Both the position numbers and the translations under genes were made by a program. A stretch of 64,000 nucleotides of DNA from Actinomycetota bacterium (lineage in GTDB: Bacteria; Actinomycetota; Actinomycetes; Nanopelagicales; Nanopelagicaceae). Position 1 is the first letter of the stretch. The number at the start of each line of letters is the position of its first letter. Below, one piece after another: positions 18,121 through 27,729 of the stretch. The DNA lies in assembly GCA_026392845.1 (NCBI GenBank), contig JAPLBJ010000017.1, positions 50,880-114,879 of the forward strand. The letters run 5' to 3'. Under the pieces are notes generated by a model. It saw only the letters and a program-made list of their open reading frames with translations, did no database searches and was not told the origin of the DNA.

Positions 18121-19017
18121 ATGAACTTTCGCACAATGCAGGCGGCCAATCGCCGTAAAACTTTTGGCCTACTTGCAAGCATGGGTTTGTTGACCGGCCT
18201 TGTTGCCTATGCTGCTCTTACATATTTTGGTTCGAGCGGCGCTGCAATAGTTCCTGTCGCTGTTGGCATTGCACTTATCGGTGTATGGGGTTCGTATTAC
18301 GGTTCTGACAAATTAGTTCTAACGATGACTGGCGCTAAGTTAATTCAAGAAAGTGATAATCCAAAGCTTTTTGGGCTAGTGCAAGAGGTCTGTATTGCTA
18401 GCGGTCTTAAGGTTCCAAAGATTGCAATTGTTATCGACCCCGCCCCCAATGCTTTTGCAACAGGTCGAAACCCAGAACACGCCCTTATTGCCTTTACAAC
18501 AGGAATTTTGGATGTGATGGATCGCGATGAATTACAAGGAGTGATTGCACATGAGATGTCACATGTAGCAAATCGAGACACATTGGTTTCAGCAGTTGCT
18601 GCAACAACAGCGGGTGCAATTGCAATTCTTAGTGATGTGCTGACGCGAATGATGTGGTTTGGTGGTGGCCGTCGTGATCGAGATAGTAATTCAAACCCTC
18701 TACTCATTGTTTTCTCTTTGCTCATTCTGATTTTGGCGCCAATCGCAGCAGTTCTTCTCAAATCTGCAATATCTCGCAAGCGCGAATCTTTAGCTGATGC
18801 AACAGCTGTTTCCTTTACTCGAAATCCTGCTGGTCTACGCGCAGCCCTTGAAGTTCTTGCAAGAGATTCAACTGTTGTGCAACAGCGCTCTACATCAGTT
18901 GCACATATTTGGATTGAATCTCCACTTGATGGGAGTTCAGTATCAAAGTTGTTTTCTACTCATCCACCAATTCAAGAAAGAATTGCCGCACTCAAAGCTA
19001 TGGAGTCACTAGGTTAG
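18121..19017 (+). CDS. htpX: M48 membrane zinc metalloprotease HtpX
   Basis: Membrane-embedded zinc protease that degrades damaged membrane proteins. Two N-terminal helices, zinc-binding HEMSH (residues ~141–145), two further hydrophobic segments (~152–171 and 192–215) and the third ligand in SRKRESLADATAV. 298 aa, normal for the family. Cotranscribed with lemA; its 3' end overlaps the histidine kinase gene by 9 bp. Confidence 0.94.
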   Translation: MNFRTMQAANRRKTFGLLASMGLLTGLVAYAALTYFGSSGAAIVPVAVGIALIGVWGSYYGSDKLVLTMTGAKLIQESDNPKLFGLVQEVCIASGLKVPKIAIVIDPAPNAFATGRNPEHALIAFTTGILDVMDRDELQGVIAHEMSHVANRDTLVSAVAATTAGAIAILSDVLTRMMWFGGGRRDRDSNSNPLLIVFSLLILILAPIAAVLLKSAISRKRESLADATAVSFTRNPAGLRAALEVLARDSTVVQQRSTSVAHIWIESPLDGSSVSKLFSTHPPIQERIAALKAMESLG

Positions 19018-20484
19018 AGGGAAAAAGAGAGTAAAAGTCGCACCTTTTCCCTGTTCGGATGTAACGCTTACTCGCCCACCATGGGCGCGCATCACTGCAT
19101 CCACAATTGATAAACCGAGTCCGCTGCCTTCAGAACTATTTCTTTGGCGTGAAGGATCAACTCGGAAGAAGCGTTCAAAAATTTTCGCTTGATCATCCTC
19201 CGCTAAACCATTTCCATGATCAGTAACAGAGATGGAGACTCCATCATCGGATTGGTTGAGGCTCACTTCAATGGAAGTTCCATGAGGGGTATGCACGCGG
19301 GCATTTGTAAGTAAATTTGTGATGACTTGGTATATACGTGTTTCATCACCTAATGCAAAGGCTTCATCAATAGATGATGAAATCGTTATTGGATGAGTAG
19401 GACCTGCTGCCCGGGCAGAGGCAACACATTCACTGACAACTTTGGAAAGGTTGACTGGCTTCATCTCCATTTGGCGTGATTGATCCAAACGTGCCAGCAG
19501 AAGTAAATCTTCTACAAGTGTGCCCATACGCACTGATTCATTTTCAATACGACCAAGTAATTCTTTAGTTGGTTCGCCATTAGGTACCGCGCCTTGGCGG
19601 TGTAATTCGGCAAAACCACGAATCGCTGTGAGGGGCGTGCGAAGTTCATGGCTTGCATCTGCAATAAAGCGTCGTAATTTATTCTCACTCTCTTCCTTGA
19701 TTGCAAATGATTCCTCGATGCGCGTGAGCATTTGGTTGAGCGATGTAACTAAACGGCCAACTTCGGTATCAGGCTTTGCATCAGGAAGGCGTGCAGATAG
19801 ATCTCCGGCAGCAATGAGTTCAGCTGTTTCTTCAACGTCTTCTAAAGGTTTGAGACTAATACGAATTACTTGGCGAGAAGCAACTGCAATAACAATGAGT
19901 ACAAGTAAATAAATAAAGAAGAGAACTACACCAACACGGTGAGTTGTTTTATCAAAATCTGCCAGAGATTGCGCGACAACAACGCTACCCAAGGCAGATG
20001 GCAGAACGCGCGTGACTACGCGAAAGTCAGAACCAGGCGCTTCGATAGTAAATGGCTTATCGCCATTCATAGCGATATCTCCAGGCAACAAACCCTTCAC
20101 ATAATCGGTGATTTGATTGGCATTGAGATCTCCGCCAAGCCCACCGATGATATTTCCAAAAGGATCAATCAGTGTTACAGAAGTTGATGTTGGCACCCTA
20201 GTAAGTGGTGTTGGAGGTGCGGCCACTCGCCCAGGATTTCCTTTATTTTTACTCCGTTCGTTTCGCTCGGCGCTCTCGTCATCGCGAGCAATTCCTGCAC
20301 GATCAAGGCGAAGTGTTGTTCCTCCAACAACACTGAGTAGCTGTTCATCTACTTGGTCCATGAGGTAGGAGTGCAATGAACTTTGAACAGCGATGCCAGA
20401 GGCCGCGAAGGCGAGTGCAGATAAGAGCAAAACGCCAACAGAGAGGCGATTTCGCAGACTCGAATTACGAAGCGGAGATTTCAT
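19009..20484 (-). CDS. Sensor histidine kinase
   Basis: Membrane sensor kinase, 491 aa. TM1 at about 15–37, an extracytoplasmic sensor of about 140 residues, TM2 near 185–205 (VVLFFIYLLVLIVIAVASRQ), HAMP, then HisKA with the phosphorylated His in DASHELRTPLTA and HATPase_c with the N box (ITNLLTNARVHTP), DHGNGL and GSGLGLSIV. Follows its response regulator by 24 bp. The domain order resembles the actinobacterial TrcS/MprB group. Signal unknown. Confidence 0.93.
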   Translation of the reverse strand: MKSPLRNSSLRNRLSVGVLLLSALAFAASGIAVQSSLHSYLMDQVDEQLLSVVGGTTLRLDRAGIARDDESAERNERSKNKGNPGRVAAPPTPLTRVPTSTSVTLIDPFGNIIGGLGGDLNANQITDYVKGLLPGDIAMNGDKPFTIEAPGSDFRVVTRVLPSALGSVVVAQSLADFDKTTHRVGVVLFFIYLLVLIVIAVASRQVIRISLKPLEDVEETAELIAAGDLSARLPDAKPDTEVGRLVTSLNQMLTRIEESFAIKEESENKLRRFIADASHELRTPLTAIRGFAELHRQGAVPNGEPTKELLGRIENESVRMGTLVEDLLLLARLDQSRQMEMKPVNLSKVVSECVASARAAGPTHPITISSSIDEAFALGDETRIYQVITNLLTNARVHTPHGTSIEVSLNQSDDGVSISVTDHGNGLAEDDQAKIFERFFRVDPSRQRNSSEGSGLGLSIVDAVMRAHGGRVSVTSEQGKGATFTLFFPLT

Positions 20485-20508
20485 AGTGGTGAAGTGTAAA
20501 GGTTGAAC

Positions 20509-21222
20509 TTACTTAGGTGGCATCCGAAGTCGGTATCCAACACCACGGATCGTATGAATGAGTGGTGGTTCGAAGATATCAATCTTCTTGCGCAAATAAG
20601 AAATATAAGTCTCCACAATTCCTGCATCGCCACGGAAATCGTATTGCCATACATGATCAAGAATCTGTGATTTTGAAACAACGCGATCTGCATTGATAAG
20701 GAGATAACGAATAAGGAGAAACTCAGTTGGTGAAAGATCAAGTAACTGACCTGCTCGGCGAACCTCATGCGTTGCTTCATCGAGTTCGAGATCGGCAAAA
20801 CGAATCTTCTCTTCGTCTTGGTCGATTTGAGTCACACCTGTTCGACGTAAAAGCGCACGAAGGCGAGCAACTAATTCTTCAAGACTAAATGGCTTTGTCA
20901 TGTAATCATCGCCACCCAGTGTGAGGCCTTTGACTTTATCCTCCATTCCATCTTTAGCTGTTAGAAATAGAACTCCAGCCTCAACACCTTCATTTCGAAT
21001 TTGCTTACATACTTCAAAACCATCGAGGTCAGGGAGCATGACATCGAGGACCATTGCATGCGGTTTGAACTCTTCAGCAATCTGTAGTGCTTGCGCACCA
21101 TTTGCTGCAGTGCGAACATCAAATCCGACGAAGCGCAGACTTGTAGAAATTAGGTCACTGATACTCGATTCGTCATCGACGACGAGAATACGTTGTGCAT
21201 TTTCTGCTGTGGCTGTTGCCAT
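20509..21222 (-). CDS. OmpR/PhoB-family response regulator
   Basis: DNA-binding regulator paired with the downstream kinase. The receiver domain (about 10–125) has the acidic pair (VVDDE), phosphoacceptor Asp in VLDVMLPDLDG and the switch Lys in YMTKPF. The winged-helix domain (about 140–235) includes VSKSQILDHVWQYDF and VETYISYLRKKID. I start at ATG 21222 (MATATAENAQ, 237 aa) because AGAGGTGA lies right before it; the ORF-track start adds 11 unlikely residues. Targets unknown. Confidence 0.93.
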   Translation of the reverse strand: MATATAENAQRILVVDDESSISDLISTSLRFVGFDVRTAANGAQALQIAEEFKPHAMVLDVMLPDLDGFEVCKQIRNEGVEAGVLFLTAKDGMEDKVKGLTLGGDDYMTKPFSLEELVARLRALLRRTGVTQIDQDEEKIRFADLELDEATHEVRRAGQLLDLSPTEFLLIRYLLINADRVVSKSQILDHVWQYDFRGDAGIVETYISYLRKKIDIFEPPLIHTIRGVGYRLRMPPK

Positions 21223-21276
21223 TGGGATCACCTCTTGCCTAGAGAATGCTCCCACAGACTGAGAGATTGCTGAGAA

Positions 21277-23343
21277 TTAGCCCTGTTCAGCCTTTGATTT
21301 CACGCTGCGAAGCAGAGCTTGGGCAACATCGAGCACCTCAACTTTGGAATCTCGAGCGATTACGCCATCTCCAGTCATAACTCGACAGAAAGGACAGGCG
21401 ACTGCAATCTCTTCCACACCCGTTGCAATTGCTTCATCAACTCGATTGAGATTGATGCGTGTACCAATTTTCTCTTCCATCCACATACGGCCGCCACCGG
21501 CGCCACAACAAAATGAGCGTTCTTTATTGCGAGGCATTTCAGTAATTGTTACACCGGTTGCAACAAGCAATTCACGAGGCGGCTCATAAATTTCATTATG
21601 ACGCCCGAGATAACAAGGATCGTGATACGTCATAGTTGTTGTGCTCTTGTTGATTGGGACTAATCTCTTTTCGCGCACTAATTGATTAAGTAATTGTGTG
21701 TGGTGAACCATGACTAGTTCAAAACCACTTTGCGCGTAGTCGCGGCCGATAGTTGTAAAGCAATGAGGGCAGGTAACAACAACTTTCTTTGTGCCCTTTT
21801 CGGTGCGCGCTGCAAAAACTTCATTGAATGTTTCAATATTTTCGCGCGCAAGAATTTGGTATAAGAATTCGTTACCTGCTCGGCGTGCAGGATCTCCCGT
21901 ACACGTTTCGCGCTTACCAAGAACTGCAAAATTGACACCCGCCATATACAAAAGCTCTGCGACAGCTTTAGTTGTTTTCTTAGCACGCTCTTCATATGCA
22001 CCAGCACATCCGACCCAGAATAAATACTCAACATCATCTGGAAGTTGTCCTTCTACGACGCGAATTGGGAAATCACATTCGCCAACCCAAGCATCTCGGT
22101 CCGTGCGATTTGCACCCCATGGGTTTCCTGCTTTTTCCAAATTACGAAATGTTCCACCAAGTTCAGTTGGGAATTCTGATTCAACTAATACTTGAAAGCG
22201 ACGCATATTGACAATGTGATCAACATGTTCAATATCGACCGGACATTCCTCAACACATGCACCGCACGTTGTACACGACCACAAAACATCGAGTTCAATA
22301 GGGCCTAATTCACTCACTAATGACTCTGTTTCAACGACTTTTGCCATTGCGTGATCGCGCATCGCCATAATTAATAATTTTGGTGAAAGTGGTTTATCTG
22401 TATGCCATGCAGGACATTGAGATTGGCAACGCCCGCATTCGGTACAGCTCGTCATATCGAGCAGGCCCTTCCACGAAATATCTGAACGCGCACCTAGGCC
22501 AAAGACATCATCTTCACTTGGATCTTCAAAATTGATTGGCTTACCGTGTGAAAGCATCTCTGGCAATGGCCCAAGAGAATTTTTGCCATTGCTATTGCGG
22601 CGGTAGTAGATATTGAAAAATGCTAAGAAGCGATGCCATGCAATACCCATTGTTAGATTTTGCGCAATGACAATAAACCAGAGCATTGAAACTACAATTT
22701 TTAGAGCAGCAACCCATTGGATGTAGGTTGTAATTTCGGCAAGAGTAAGTGCTTTGAATTCTTGCGCGATAAACCATGTGGTTATGTGGTGGCGATTCCA
22801 ACTTGTCTCTTCTGAAAGCGCTCCTTCTAAACCACGCAGTGCGATTACACAAAAGACAATGAGAACAATAGTTGCTTCGATGTAATACGCCTTCTTCATT
22901 CCAGAACCAAAGAAGCGCGATGTTCGGCCCTTCTTAGCAAGTCGTGTGAATTGACGAATCCCAATCAATGTCACTATTCCGATACCAGTGAACCAAGTAA
23001 TTGCTTCTACGAAATATTCATAAACCCACCAGTGACCAATAAATGGCAATGAAAAATATGGATTGAGAAGTTGACCATATGCAGTTACAAGAGTTCCAAA
23101 GAGAGCACCGAAGCCGATCATTACAAACCAATGTGCAATTCCAGTACCGGTGAAATTGAGCATCTTTGTATGGCCTAAAACTTCACGAGTCATATTCCAA
23201 AAACGTGAAGCACGATTATCGCTACGTGTTGGATCAGGCTGACCCTTCTTATATATAGCTATTAGTTGGCGCACTCGGAAAGCGAGTAAACCCAATGCAG
23301 CCGCAGTTATCCCATATGCCAGTACGACCAAAAGGAGGTTCAT
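21277..23343 (-). CDS. Membrane-anchored Fe-S oxidoreductase (heterodisulfide-reductase-like)
   Basis: 688 aa fusion of an N-terminal NarI-like membrane part (about six helices in residues 1–260), a double 4Fe-4S ferredoxin domain (CTECGRCQSQCPAW and CTTCGACVEECPVDIEH, about 310–385) and two HdrB-like cysteine-rich domains (PHCFTTIG; SFCCGAGGGRMW). The same architecture occurs in actinobacterial proteins such as Rv0338c. It probably passes electrons between a cytoplasmic donor and membrane quinones; partner unknown. It is the last core gene before the sugar island. Confidence 0.85.
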   Translation of the reverse strand: MNLLLVVLAYGITAAALGLLAFRVRQLIAIYKKGQPDPTRSDNRASRFWNMTREVLGHTKMLNFTGTGIAHWFVMIGFGALFGTLVTAYGQLLNPYFSLPFIGHWWVYEYFVEAITWFTGIGIVTLIGIRQFTRLAKKGRTSRFFGSGMKKAYYIEATIVLIVFCVIALRGLEGALSEETSWNRHHITTWFIAQEFKALTLAEITTYIQWVAALKIVVSMLWFIVIAQNLTMGIAWHRFLAFFNIYYRRNSNGKNSLGPLPEMLSHGKPINFEDPSEDDVFGLGARSDISWKGLLDMTSCTECGRCQSQCPAWHTDKPLSPKLLIMAMRDHAMAKVVETESLVSELGPIELDVLWSCTTCGACVEECPVDIEHVDHIVNMRRFQVLVESEFPTELGGTFRNLEKAGNPWGANRTDRDAWVGECDFPIRVVEGQLPDDVEYLFWVGCAGAYEERAKKTTKAVAELLYMAGVNFAVLGKRETCTGDPARRAGNEFLYQILARENIETFNEVFAARTEKGTKKVVVTCPHCFTTIGRDYAQSGFELVMVHHTQLLNQLVREKRLVPINKSTTTMTYHDPCYLGRHNEIYEPPRELLVATGVTITEMPRNKERSFCCGAGGGRMWMEEKIGTRINLNRVDEAIATGVEEIAVACPFCRVMTGDGVIARDSKVEVLDVAQALLRSVKSKAEQG

Positions 23344-23418
23344 GGCAACAAGAGTATCTAAAAACCCTTTACGGTCGCTCTCTCGCCCTATAAACTAAAA
23401 AAATATTTAGGGAGAGAA

Positions 23419-25005
23419 ATGACTATACAGAATTCAGAAGTTTCGCAATATGTCCTTTCGGTAACTGCGCAGAAATCGGATGACCACAGCGCCATCACCT
23501 GTGTGCGAAAGGGCAGCGATGAATCAGTTGAAGTCACCTCATTTATCTCTAAAGATGGCCGCCTACATTGCCGAGTTCCCGGCAACAAGAGTGAATGGGC
23601 AAGCATCAAAAATCACAAGGGAGAAGTTTTAGATTTCGAAAAGTCCTGGAAATTTTCTCAAGTTGGAATAACAGGAAAATCCAATTCCTCAATCTTGCAT
23701 GATGATAATGACAATGCATTTTTGTGGCTTGCAGACACTGTCTGGTTTGGTCTGACTGATCGCATTTCCAATAGCGAATGGAAAGCGCTTATGGAGAAAA
23801 GAACAAAACAAGGATTCAATGTTATGCAGGTTGTCTCTGGATTGTTGCCAGAGGCAGCATTTGGTGAACCATCAACACTTCTCGATGGCGTTACTTCATG
23901 GACGCTAGATAAAAAAGAATTAGAAAAACGTTGGTGGGATGCAGCAGATCTGAGAGTTATTGATGCAGTTCAAGCAGGACAGATGCCGGCGCTCGTTGGC
24001 GCGTGGAGTTACTACATTTTGGAATTTGGCGCTGATCGCCTAAAACAACATTGGTCAGAAATGATTGCACGTTGGTCTTCCTTTCCAGTTTTTTGGTGCG
24101 TAGCAGGAGAAGTCGGATTGATGGAATACAAAGATCTCTTTGCTGATGATATGCAGGAGAAAGCTCTTTCAATTCAGCAGATGTGGAAACCTGTTATTTC
24201 ACATGTAAGAAATACAGATCCGTGGAAGCGACCAATTACGGTGCACCCATGTCCAGCATTTAATTACTCATCTACTGAAGCGTTGCAAGGTGATGAAAAC
24301 CTTGATTTTATTTGGCTTCAGACGGGACATGCCGATGTCAATGTTATAAAGGCAACGTTAGGTGCTCTCAATAAAGCGCAACACGATTCAAAGCTTCCTG
24401 TTATAAATAGTGAAGTTTGTTACGAAGGCATAGCAGGTGGATCACCCGCAATGTTGCAGCGCTATTTATTTTGGACACACTTACTTCAAGGTGCTGCGGG
24501 ACATACATATGGGGCGCAAGGAATTTGGGCCTTCCATGATGACGAGACAAGTCCGGGTGCAATGTGGGGCTGGATTCCTTGGCAAGAAGCGTCACTACTT
24601 CCTGGTGCAACTCAACTAGGTTTAGCTGCGCAATATTTGCGATCGATACATTGGAATGGTTTTACACCAGCTAATGATTCTATGAAAGTAAATGCAGACC
24701 TAGATCATCCACACCGTCCATGGGCAGGAAAAACTGGCGATAATTTAATTGCATATTTTCCAGCAGTGAGTATGGCGCCAGCCGAGATAGGAATTTCTAT
24801 TGAACTTGCAACGATTGTATTTCAAAAGTTGAAAAAGAGTTCTACCTATTCGATGGAAATTATAAATCCTCGAAATGGCAAAGTTGTAAGAACAGAGAAA
24901 ATAGATAGCAATACCGACGGAGAATGGAATTTCAAAAGTAAAAATATTGCGAGCCCACTTCCAACAATGGAGGATTGGATTGTTAGCCTGAAGTTGCTAG
25001 CGTGA
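23419..25005 (+). CDS. DUF4038 / GH140-like glycoside hydrolase
   Basis: 528 aa TIM-barrel glycosidase of the DUF4038 (apiosidase-like) superfamily. The N-terminal β-domain (1–90) leads to FLWLADTVWFGLTDR and KRTKQGFNVMQVV, matching the family start, and a C-terminal collagen-binding-like domain (DUF5060/putative, ~430–528) follows. Characterised relatives release apiose or other branched/terminal sugars from pectin RG-II, but many subgroups are untested. No signal peptide, so it acts in the cytoplasm. It is coupled to the next gene by a GTGA overlap. A promoter with TATAAA at 23389 is possible. Base pairing between CTCTC (23379) and the AGGGAGAG ribosome site is also possible. Confidence 0.75.
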   Translation: MTIQNSEVSQYVLSVTAQKSDDHSAITCVRKGSDESVEVTSFISKDGRLHCRVPGNKSEWASIKNHKGEVLDFEKSWKFSQVGITGKSNSSILHDDNDNAFLWLADTVWFGLTDRISNSEWKALMEKRTKQGFNVMQVVSGLLPEAAFGEPSTLLDGVTSWTLDKKELEKRWWDAADLRVIDAVQAGQMPALVGAWSYYILEFGADRLKQHWSEMIARWSSFPVFWCVAGEVGLMEYKDLFADDMQEKALSIQQMWKPVISHVRNTDPWKRPITVHPCPAFNYSSTEALQGDENLDFIWLQTGHADVNVIKATLGALNKAQHDSKLPVINSEVCYEGIAGGSPAMLQRYLFWTHLLQGAAGHTYGAQGIWAFHDDETSPGAMWGWIPWQEASLLPGATQLGLAAQYLRSIHWNGFTPANDSMKVNADLDHPHRPWAGKTGDNLIAYFPAVSMAPAEIGISIELATIVFQKLKKSSTYSMEIINPRNGKVVRTEKIDSNTDGEWNFKSKNIASPLPTMEDWIVSLKLLA

Positions 25006-27323
25006 CCGAAAATAGTTCCTTAGATGGCGCTGATATCGACGCATTTGGCATTCCTGGATATCTTGGTAAACCGGCAGGTGAGATAAGACAAAAGAGTGAA
25101 TCCGAGGGATTCAAAGATGCATTTTGGGTATCTAATCCAAACCGCCAATCAGATTTACATGTTCTATTTTCTTCAACAGTAGAAATAGATGAAGGACTGT
25201 ATAAATTTGATATTGCTTCGAGTGGAAATTTTCAATTGCTCATTGATGGCCAGATAAAGATTCGAGGCCCTGTTCGTTTCTCTTCACATTTCCCCGAGTA
25301 TTACTCTGAAAACTTCTCTCTTTCAAAAGGCGTCCACACGATTGCGATATTCGCTCACGGCGAATTCCTCAAGACTCGCACAATGGCGCCACTTCCAAAT
25401 TTTGTTTGGATCCGTCTATCTAAAAATAATATCCCTATCTCCCTTACTTGGAGAGCACAAGAGATTCTTGAATATGCGGCAACAGGGCTTCGAATCAGTG
25501 CGCTTTTAGGTTGGGTTGAATGGTTAGAAGAGCCAAGGACGGATCAGGTAATCTGGAAAGAAGTTGGATCAGTAGATGGCTTATTAGAACTAACTGGGCC
25601 GCTCACACAATCTGAATTACGAATTCCACAACTGCCAACAATTATTCCCAATGAGATGGCGCGAGGAACTTTTAGAGAGACATTTACAGGCTATAAATAT
25701 GATGATCTTGCTTCTCAATACTTATTAGCCGACCTCAATCCAGCCCCCGGTGATGATGCCGATGGCATATGGGTACGTTATGACTTAGGAAAAATCCGTA
25801 TTGGCTATTTCAGTATTGTTATTGAGAGTGAGTTTGCTGGTGAAGTAAAGATTGCATATGCCGAACGAATGACACCTCATGGCGAGGTTTCGCCAGTTGT
25901 CGCACTTTCTGCAGGCGCAACACGAATGATTCAACATTTTGCAATAGCTGCAGGCAAAACAAAGATTGAGCCATTCCAGTCAATGGGCGCGAAATTTATT
26001 GAAATAAGAGTTACAACTAAAGGAAAAGTAAAAGTAAGTAACCAAGAATTTCTGGAAAGAGATTTTTTGGGTGAGCCTCTGGGGTATCTAACAACCTCAG
26101 ATCCAATACTCAACAAAATTTGGCAAGTAGGAATCGAAACTCTGCGATCATCGGCAGAGGACGCGCTCGTTGATTCAATTCGTGAGCGCGCTGAATGGGT
26201 AGGTGATGTTGTGACATCTGCACTCAATATTTTGACTGCAGGTTGGGGTGATTACACATTAGTAAAGCGTGCAATATTGCATGCTGCCGCATCAGCTCGT
26301 GAAGATGGAATTGTTGCAGGCTCTGGTCCGGGAGAACTTATCTATTTAGGTACATACGCTGCAATGTGGACAACAGCATGTTTGCAAATTGCCATAGAAG
26401 AAGGTGACACGGCAATTCTTTATGAGTTCGAAGAATCTGCTCGTGCAAATATTGAAGGACTATCAAAACTAATTAGAAAAGATGGATCACACGACTTACC
26501 GTGGTCATTTGTTGATTGGGGTTACAGGCCACCAGAGAATCACGCAGATTTAGCGGTGCTTTCTCACTTTATCAAAGCCCTTTCTTCATGGATGCAGTGG
26601 TTGGAACTGATTGGAAAATCTGATGAAAAAAAAGCGTGGCAAGGTAGATACGATGAAATATGCACCCTTGTAAGTGAGAATCTTCGAGCATCTCCTGCCA
26701 AATATCACGCATATACCCTCGCTGCGCGTAACGCCATCACTAGTAACGAAATTGCAGCGCCAATTATTAAAGATTTTATTAGCGCGGGTTTTCCCTACAA
26801 CCGCAGTGCAAAGCGTTTACGAGATCCACTCAATGTCGTAGAAGGGGCGATAACGCCGTATTTCACTAATTATTCGATGCCAGTACTCATTGATTCAGGT
26901 GATGGAATATCCGCTGCTGATATTTGGCGAACAAATTGGGGTTGGATGCTAGAAAAAGGAGCAACAACCTGGTGGGAAGTCTTTGATGATCGTTGGAGCC
27001 ATTGTCACTATTGGAGCGGTGCACCAACGTGGCAACTTTCTCGTTACGGACTTGGGCTACACCCGCAATTAGATTCTGACGGGTCAAGTGTAATTTTACG
27101 TGTTAGTGATTTTGGACTTAGCTCGATGAAAGGCCGAATCCATATCCCAATTGCGAAATGGGTTGATGTTGAATGGAAGCACCTTAGTGATGATGAAATT
27201 TCCTATTCAATTACAAACACCAAAGAGTTTATAATTTATGTACACAATGAAAAAGTGATGCTCACACCGGGTGAACATCACTTCTCACTAAAACAAAAAA
27301 ATGGAACGGATATTTTTATTTAG
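25002..27323 (+). CDS. Alpha-L-rhamnosidase-like protein (GH78), divergent
   Basis: 773 aa cytoplasmic glycosidase without signal peptide. An N-terminal β-sandwich (residues ~40–130), further β-domains, then the (α/α)6 barrel. The usual DCPxRERxGWxGD motif appears as SIRERAEWVGD: the presumed general acid Glu, Arg, Trp and Gly-Asp remain, but DCP is lost. The general-base region GATTWWEVF is intact. The substrate may therefore differ from plain α-L-rhamnosides. Start GTG 25002 overlaps the DUF4038 stop, implying the two enzymes are made together. Its stop shares TTAG with the convergent mutarotase gene. Confidence 0.8.
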   Translation: MTENSSLDGADIDAFGIPGYLGKPAGEIRQKSESEGFKDAFWVSNPNRQSDLHVLFSSTVEIDEGLYKFDIASSGNFQLLIDGQIKIRGPVRFSSHFPEYYSENFSLSKGVHTIAIFAHGEFLKTRTMAPLPNFVWIRLSKNNIPISLTWRAQEILEYAATGLRISALLGWVEWLEEPRTDQVIWKEVGSVDGLLELTGPLTQSELRIPQLPTIIPNEMARGTFRETFTGYKYDDLASQYLLADLNPAPGDDADGIWVRYDLGKIRIGYFSIVIESEFAGEVKIAYAERMTPHGEVSPVVALSAGATRMIQHFAIAAGKTKIEPFQSMGAKFIEIRVTTKGKVKVSNQEFLERDFLGEPLGYLTTSDPILNKIWQVGIETLRSSAEDALVDSIRERAEWVGDVVTSALNILTAGWGDYTLVKRAILHAAASAREDGIVAGSGPGELIYLGTYAAMWTTACLQIAIEEGDTAILYEFEESARANIEGLSKLIRKDGSHDLPWSFVDWGYRPPENHADLAVLSHFIKALSSWMQWLELIGKSDEKKAWQGRYDEICTLVSENLRASPAKYHAYTLAARNAITSNEIAAPIIKDFISAGFPYNRSAKRLRDPLNVVEGAITPYFTNYSMPVLIDSGDGISAADIWRTNWGWMLEKGATTWWEVFDDRWSHCHYWSGAPTWQLSRYGLGLHPQLDSDGSSVILRVSDFGLSSMKGRIHIPIAKWVDVEWKHLSDDEISYSITNTKEFIIYVHNEKVMLTPGEHHFSLKQKNGTDIFI

Positions 27324-27634
27324 TCTAAGTGCCAAACTTCTTTCATAGACATAAGATTTCCATTACCATCTGCAAGATTGACAATTACATCTTCAAACCA
27401 CTTTGACCATTTTGCATTAGCTTGCGAGCTACCCATTTTTGCAAATACATCTTCAACTTTTCCATCTACTTCAAAATATCCCACAACGGTTAGACCGCGG
27501 CGAAAGAGTGTGTAATTCTTAAAGCCTGCAGCTTTGATATCGGCTACTAATTCTGGCCAAATTTCATCGTGACGCTTCTTGTATTCAGCCTCTTTGCCTT
27601 CGTAAATATCGAATGTAAAGCACATACGTTCCAT
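27320..27634 (-). CDS. L-rhamnose mutarotase family protein, copy 1
   Basis: 104 aa dimeric α/β-barrel protein that interconverts the α and β anomers of L-rhamnose (or a related deoxysugar). Family hallmarks are YKKRHDEIWPEL with the catalytic His, NYTLFRRG, VGYFEV and the terminal KEVWHL. It is only distantly similar to the second copy at 59702, so the two likely serve different sugars. Divergent from the Gfo/Idh/MocA gene and convergent with the GH78 gene. Confidence 0.9.
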   Translation of the reverse strand: MERMCFTFDIYEGKEAEYKKRHDEIWPELVADIKAAGFKNYTLFRRGLTVVGYFEVDGKVEDVFAKMGSSQANAKWSKWFEDVIVNLADGNGNLMSMKEVWHLD

Positions 27635-27729
27635 CGTTTATTTCCTTTCAGATCTAGAAGCCTTGACACAGGCAACTCTTTTCTTTACGGTGTGAAGAGT
27701 AGAGCCATAGTTGCGATTGGGGTAGAGCA

